Part shown: positions 12,861 to 16,170 of the stretch, piece by piece | Layout of the letters: every line of letters begins with the position of its first letter | Position numbering within the stretch: position 1 is the first letter of the stretch | DNA from: Clostridia bacterium | Lineage (GTDB): Bacteria; Bacillota; Clostridia; Oscillospirales; Ruminococcaceae | Assembly: GCA_021152595.1 (NCBI GenBank) | Contig: JAGKVC010000151.1 | Location: forward strand, 1 to 16,170 | Length of the DNA stretch: 16,170 nucleotides | Direction of reading: 5' to 3' | The notes under the pieces: model-generated | Databases searched by the model: none | The model's input: only the letters and a program-made list of their open reading frames with translations | What the model was told of the DNA's origin: nothing | Program-made: the position numbers and the translations under genes

Positions 12861-14279
12861 TTATTTCCAGAAGCTCAGCTCATCGGGATTGAGTCCGATG
12901 TCAGCAGCATGGAACACGGGATCCTGACCGGCTTTCTTCTGCTTCTCGTAATTCCTGAGCGCGCCGACCGCATATTTCGAGAGGACGAAGCAGCAGGGGA
13001 TGTTGATGAGCGTCATGAAGCCCATTGTGATATCCGCGAGCGTCCATGCAAAGTCCATCGGCATCAGCGCACCGAGGAAGATCACAATGATGCAGACGAT
13101 ATGGAATCCGAGCATGAATTTTGCAGAGGGTGTGCGCTTTTTATTGAGATAGGTCAGCGCATTTGTCACGTAGTAGAGATTGCCGAGCAGCGTCGTGAAT
13201 GCGAACAGCACCATTGCAATCGTGATAAAGACCGGACCTGCCTGCCCGAATACGGTCGAGATCGCATTCTGGACATATTTTGCACCGGAGACATCCGCGC
13301 TGTATCCGACGCCGGAGCTGAGGCACATAAACGCCGTTGCGGTGCAGAGCAGAATCGTATCAATATAGACGGAGACCGTCTGGACAAGTCCCTGTTTTGC
13401 CGGATGCGTGACATCCGCGGAGGCAGAAGCATTCGGCGCAGAACCGACACCGGCTTCATTGGAGTAGAGTCCGCGCTTGATGCCGTAGACGAGACATGAG
13501 CCGGAAAGTCCGCCGAAGATTGCGCGGAAATTGAATGCGTCCTTGAAAATCAGACCGAACATCTGCGGAATATTCGGGATATGCGCAGCGATGATTACCA
13601 GAGAAATCGCAACATAGAGGATGCCCATAACCGGCACGATTTTCTCGGTGGTGCTGATGATGCGTTTTCCGCCGCCGAAGATGCAGAAGCCGACCGTCGC
13701 TGCGAGGATAATGCCGATAATCACCGGTGTCCAGAGCGAGTGATAGAACGAATAAACCTCAAAGGTCGATTGCAGATTGTAGGAGCAGAGCAGATTGAAT
13801 CCGAATGCATAGGTTGCAATCAGAAACACGCAGAACAGCGCGGCAATCAGCGGTTTATGCAGGGCATGCTCGATGTAATAGGCAGGACCGCCGTAGCAGT
13901 TGCCGTTTTCATCCTTGCGTTTGAAGATCTGTGCGAGGGTACTTTCGATGAATGCAGATGCCGCACCGATGATGCACATGAGCCACATCCAGAAGCATGC
14001 ACCCGGTCCGCCGAGACAGATTGCAGTCGAGACACCGACAATATTTCCCGTTCCGACACGCGACGCTGTCGAGACGATCAGCGCCTGAAATGAGGAGACC
14101 TTCTGTTCACCGGCAGGTTTTTCCATGATCAGGCGGCATGCTTCGGGAAACAGACGGATCTGTGCGAATTTTGTCCGGAATGTGAAGTACAGTCCGGCAG
14201 CGGCAAGAACAATGATCAGGATCGGGTAGTACATGATGTTGTCAACAGAACCTAAGAAATCGGCAATCGCTTTGAACAT
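12861..14279 (-). CDS. Alanine/glycine:cation symporter, AGCS family
   Basis: 472-aa integral membrane protein importing alanine and/or glycine with sodium or protons. It has about ten hydrophobic helices. The family signature FQALIVSTASRVGTGNIVG lies at 64-82 and GIKRGLYSNEAGVGSAPNASA lies mid-protein, both diagnostic of AGCS (AlsT/DagA) transporters. The start chosen is ATG 14279 with AAAGGAG and an 8-nt gap. An in-frame ATG 42 codons earlier overlaps the promoter -35 box and is rejected. It is a single-gene unit with its own consensus promoter, a leader of about 90 nt and a strong terminator. Substrate choice between alanine and glycine cannot be read from the sequence. The partly structured leader raises the question of amino-acid-responsive control, but I cannot match it to the glycine riboswitch. 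Confidence 0.94.
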   Translation of the reverse strand: MFKAIADFLGSVDNIMYYPILIIVLAAAGLYFTFRTKFAQIRLFPEACRLIMEKPAGEQKVSSFQALIVSTASRVGTGNIVGVSTAICLGGPGACFWMWLMCIIGAASAFIESTLAQIFKRKDENGNCYGGPAYYIEHALHKPLIAALFCVFLIATYAFGFNLLCSYNLQSTFEVYSFYHSLWTPVIIGIILAATVGFCIFGGGKRIISTTEKIVPVMGILYVAISLVIIAAHIPNIPQMFGLIFKDAFNFRAIFGGLSGSCLVYGIKRGLYSNEAGVGSAPNASASADVTHPAKQGLVQTVSVYIDTILLCTATAFMCLSSGVGYSADVSGAKYVQNAISTVFGQAGPVFITIAMVLFAFTTLLGNLYYVTNALTYLNKKRTPSAKFMLGFHIVCIIVIFLGALMPMDFAWTLADITMGFMTLINIPCCFVLSKYAVGALRNYEKQKKAGQDPVFHAADIGLNPDELSFWK

Positions 14280-14370
14280 GGCAGAGTCTCCTTTACAGTA
14301 AAATAACAGATTCGGCGTTTCTGCTGAGAAACCGGAGATTGCAAGAGGAGATTCTCCGCAGATCACACCT
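14280..14370 (-). other. AGCS mRNA leader, possibly structured
   Basis: A leader of about 90 nt. CTGC/GCAG and CGGAGA/TCTCCG inverted repeats can nest into a hairpin in its first half, and a GCCGAA segment lies further on. The latter recalls a short piece of the glycine aptamer, but the full conserved core is not present. Recorded as a possible regulatory leader only. Confidence 0.25.
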
Positions 14371-14376
14371 GTATTT

Positions 14377-14405
14377 ATTATAACAGAATCGCAAATCACT
14401 GTCAA
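14377..14405 (-). promoter_or_regulatory. Consensus sigma-A promoter of the AGCS gene
   Basis: On the minus strand TTGACA (14400-14405), a 17-nt spacer, and TATAAT (14377-14382) with an extended TGT. Both hexamers are perfect. It faces away from the plus-strand promoter 48 nt to the right. Confidence 0.9.
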
Positions 14406-14453
14406 CCCCGTCTGCGGCTTGATCTTTCACGCAGGATGCATAGTCTGCATGTA

Positions 14454-14482
14454 TTGACATTGCGATCGGTTTATGCTAAAAT
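14454..14482 (+). promoter_or_regulatory. Sigma-A promoter of the small-protein/esterase unit
   Basis: TTGACA (14454-14459), a 17-nt spacer, and TAAAAT (14477-14482) with an extended TGC. The predicted start is near 14489, leaving a leader of about 54 nt before the ATG at 14543. This is the main argument that the small ORF is transcribed. Confidence 0.82.
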
Positions 14483-14542
14483 GACACTGTTACCTGATAT
14501 ATCGTAATTGCAGAAATATGCATAACAGAAAGGAAGCTGCAT

Positions 14543-14701
14543 ATGAGTATTTTGAGTGCGATTGCTGCGGCGCATCGTTCCGCTTCCGTGCATGAACAGC
14601 GCAGGCTTACGCTGAAAAATACGGATAACAGTTTGCATGTACGCGGTAATCAATATCATAGTACCGTATCAGATATTGAATTGAAATCGAAAGATTATTG
14701 A
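14543..14701 (+). CDS. Unrecognised 52-aa small protein
   Basis: I do not recognise this protein. It begins MSILSAIAAAHRSASVHEQR. The N-terminal 10 residues are small and hydrophobic, and the rest is polar and rich in Ser, His, Asn and Arg/Lys. There are no cysteines, no transmembrane helix of full length and no known peptide-maturation motif. ATG 14543 follows AGAAAGGA at 14526-14533 with about a 9-nt gap, and a good promoter lies 54 nt upstream. The esterase-like lipoprotein gene starts 43-46 nt after its stop with no terminator between, so both should be on one transcript. It could be a small regulatory or leader protein, or an untranslated leader that happens to contain a frame. A 62-aa antisense frame over it has no comparable start signals. 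Confidence 0.5.
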   Translation: MSILSAIAAAHRSASVHEQRRLTLKNTDNSLHVRGNQYHSTVSDIELKSKDY

Positions 14702-14744
14702 AAGTCCGCGGAATACCTTTTGCAGAATCACGATTCGGGGGTGC

Positions 14745-15761
14745 ATGATGAACAATCGAACCATTGCGGCAGGGATGCTGCTTTGCTGCGCGCTGCTCTT
14801 CGGGTGCAGCAGCAAAGAACAGGCGCCGGAATCCGAAGCGGAAACCAAGCCGAAGACCACTGTCACAACCTCAGCGACATCGACCGAACCGACAACCACT
14901 GTCACGACAACAACCGCTGCGCCGCCGGAACAGCTTTATATGGATCGCTGCGAGGATCTGATCGAGGAGACGCAGCCGAAGGAGATCCTGACGAAGCGCA
15001 AGAGCGTGACCTATCCGAAATTCGAGAAATATTATTACTACTCGCATACCGCACGCCGCAGGACGGGCGTCAATGTGCTGCTCCCGCGCGATTACTCGGA
15101 TGAACGGACTTACCCGGTTCTGTATATCCTGCACGGCTCCGGTGACGATGAGGACTGGCTTGCAAGCGACCGCATCGGGCTCAATGTCATGCTGACAAAT
15201 CTGATCGAGGACGGCGATGCGCAGGAGATGATTGTCGTCCTGCCGTATATCTATTGCAGCAGCGAGCAGGAGCGCAGTGACGGTCTGGATGCGAAAAACT
15301 GGCGCAGCTTCGACCGTTTCAGCGTCGATCTGATGCGCGATCTCCGCCCGTTCATCAACAGCACCTTTTCCGTCGCAGACGACCGCGAACACAATGCAAT
15401 CACCGGCACATCCGCAGGCGGCAGAGTGTCGCTCTCGATCGGCTTCCAAAATCCGGATGTATTCGGCTTCACGGGCGCTGTCTGTCCGGCATCGGGTGTG
15501 GTGCGTGAGGTCGGCAATCCGCCCTATGTTTTAGAGCCGGAAGATTTCTGTTTCCGCGCAGATTCGCCCTTTCTGCTGCTGATCAGTGCCGCGGAACACG
15601 ACGACGCAGTTCTCGATTATCCGTTTCAGTATCACGATATGCTCGAAGAGAACGGTACGCGGCATCTGTTTCATGTCATGACAAAGAGCGGTCACGATTA
15701 CAGGAGCGTGATCTCGCATCTCTATAACTTCCTGCGCATGATTTTCCTGCCTGAAAATTGA
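14745..15761 (+). CDS. Esterase-like lipoprotein (esterase D / feruloyl-esterase superfamily)
   Basis: 338-aa predicted surface lipoprotein with an alpha/beta-hydrolase domain of the putative esterase (esterase D/CE1-like) group. The signal peptide ends in LLFGC with lipidated Cys21; Phe at -2 is slightly unusual for a lipobox. Residues 22-62 form a Thr/Ser/Pro/Glu-rich linker. The hydrolase covers about 85-338: YPVLYILHGSGDD at 123-135 carries the oxyanion region, GTSAGG at 221-226 gives nucleophile Ser223, EHDD at 284-287 the likely Asp, and SGHDY at 315-319 the catalytic His317. Related enzymes remove feruloyl or acetyl groups from plant polysaccharide, but the substrate here is not determined. 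The start is ATG 14745 or the adjacent ATG 14748; GGGGGTG upstream suits 14748 slightly better. It is second on the small-protein transcript and is followed by a terminator. Confidence 0.88.
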   Translation: MMNNRTIAAGMLLCCALLFGCSSKEQAPESEAETKPKTTVTTSATSTEPTTTVTTTTAAPPEQLYMDRCEDLIEETQPKEILTKRKSVTYPKFEKYYYYSHTARRRTGVNVLLPRDYSDERTYPVLYILHGSGDDEDWLASDRIGLNVMLTNLIEDGDAQEMIVVLPYIYCSSEQERSDGLDAKNWRSFDRFSVDLMRDLRPFINSTFSVADDREHNAITGTSAGGRVSLSIGFQNPDVFGFTGAVCPASGVVREVGNPPYVLEPEDFCFRADSPFLLLISAAEHDDAVLDYPFQYHDMLEENGTRHLFHVMTKSGHDYRSVISHLYNFLRMIFLPEN

Positions 15762-15776
15762 ACACATTTGCTGTAG

Positions 15777-15814
15777 AATCCGCATATGCAATACAAGTTG
15801 CGTGTGCGGATTTT
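15777..15814 (+). terminator. Terminator of the esterase unit
   Basis: A 14-bp stem with two G-U pairs joins 15777-15790 and 15799-15812 around an 8-nt loop, with the right arm running into TTTT. It lies 15 nt after the stop. Confidence 0.85.
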
Positions 15815-15888
15815 CACTTGTCTGTATAAGTTGTACAAGTATTATTGAAAATTATGTGTATTTTCTGCATATAATCTTCTTTTTTATA

Positions 15889-15917
15889 TTGAAAGTTCAC
15901 GAAATTCAGTGTATAAT
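15889..15917 (+). promoter_or_regulatory. Sigma-A promoter of the signal-peptide gene at the window end
   Basis: TTGAAA (15889-15894), a 17-nt spacer, and a perfect TATAAT (15912-15917). The predicted start is near 15924, giving a leader of about 114 nt before GTG 16038. Confidence 0.8.
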
Positions 15918-15923
15918 AGTTAA

Positions 15924-16037
15924 TAGAGTACAAATTCGGACATCTCCCCTTTCTGCATTGTATAGAATTGTATATACATGTAATGATATCCGGATTCCTA
16001 CACTCGTTCCTGACTTCATTTAAGGAGGACTGATTTT
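15924..16037 (+). other. Long leader upstream of the partial secreted-protein gene
   Basis: 114 nt of AT-rich sequence without a convincing ORF. It contains the perfect palindrome TGTATATACA at 15969-15978 and possible TTCGGA/TCCGGA pairing across the middle. No known riboswitch core is recognised. It ends in an AAGGAGG ribosome site at 16022-16028. Confidence 0.35.
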
Positions 16038-16170
16038 GTGAGAAATAGAAATTGGAAAAGGGCAGGGAGTATCCTGTTTGCGCTGTGCCTGATGATGCAG
16101 ATTCCGCCGGGCGACTGGAACCGTGCGGCTGACAGCACCGTTCACGCCGCGACCGTATACAATAACGCAA
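16038..16170 (+). CDS. Secreted protein, N-terminus only (cut by window end)
   Basis: The first 44 codons of a gene running off the window. GTG 16038 follows AAGGAGG with a 9-nt gap; a TTG at 16036 is out of frame with the open sequence. The start MRNRNWKRAGSILFALCLMM is a classic signal peptide: basic n-region, then a hydrophobic core to about residue 22. A possible cleavage site follows in ADSTVHAAT. The protein is therefore exported, probably a cell-surface or cellulosomal component, but nothing visible identifies the family. It has its own promoter and a long leader. Confidence 0.75.
   Translation, partial: MRNRNWKRAGSILFALCLMMQIPPGDWNRAADSTVHAATVYNNA

Noticed and set aside
14280..14376. 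Glycine riboswitch in front of the AGCS gene
   Set aside because: Only a short GCCGAA-like fragment resembles the aptamer; the conserved core is not found. Kept only as a possible structured leader.
1..16170. CRISPR, insertion sequences, prophage, tRNA or rRNA genes
   Set aside because: No repeat-spacer pattern, transposase, terminal inverted repeats, integrase or cloverleaf-like sequence was seen on reading both strands.

Overview
The window looks like chromosome from a cellulosome-forming, Gram-positive anaerobe of the Ruminococcaceae, most likely Ruminococcus in the R. flavefaciens / R. champanellensis neighbourhood. This is inferred from protein content, not from a search. The clues are a secreted glycoside hydrolase ending in a type I dockerin, a clostridial SCIFF peptide gene, KtrAB potassium uptake, an AGCS amino-acid/cation symporter, strong AAGGAGG-type ribosome sites, TTG/GTG starts, and near-perfect sigma-A promoters (TTGACA-N17-TATAAT, often with an extended TGn -10).

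Layout. 1-3215 (+): tyrS, then a SpoVK/CbbX-like AAA+ ATPase gene whose frame is broken at about 1881-1884, then a cyclophilin-type peptidyl-prolyl isomerase, closed by a two-way terminator. 3214-5270 (-): an ECF-type sigma factor followed by a membrane-anchored putative anti-sigma protein. The two overlap by TTGA and both start with TTG. 5385-5540 (-): a 51-codon SCIFF (six-cysteine, ranthipeptide) precursor gene, missed by ordinary ORF length cut-offs, with its own consensus promoter and terminator but no radical-SAM maturase anywhere in the window. 5736-7883 (-): a secreted GH30-type enzyme with a discoidin/CBM32-like module and a dockerin. 8084-10498 (-): a MacB/YknZ-type ABC permease and a periplasmic-adaptor-like (HlyD/YknX) protein that has lost its centre and is split into two frames; no ATPase lies beside them. 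10689-12689 (-): ktrB then ktrA. 12861-14279 (-): AGCS symporter. From a divergent promoter region, 14543-15761 (+) carries an unrecognised 52-aa small protein and an esterase-like lipoprotein. 16038-end (+): the start of a secreted protein, cut by the window edge.

How it fits together. Most of the window is a series of short, independently promoted and terminated units typical of a core genome: translation, folding, ion and amino-acid transport. Between them sit surface and carbohydrate functions: the dockerin-bearing enzyme, the lipoprotein esterase, the envelope-sensing sigma/anti-sigma pair and the signal-peptide gene at the end. The most notable points are the SCIFF gene without a neighbouring maturase and with glycine where the crosslink-accepting threonine is expected, two genes broken by frameshift (one with a clear internal loss), and the 52-aa gene in front of the esterase. 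No tRNA, rRNA, insertion sequence, CRISPR array or phage gene was seen.
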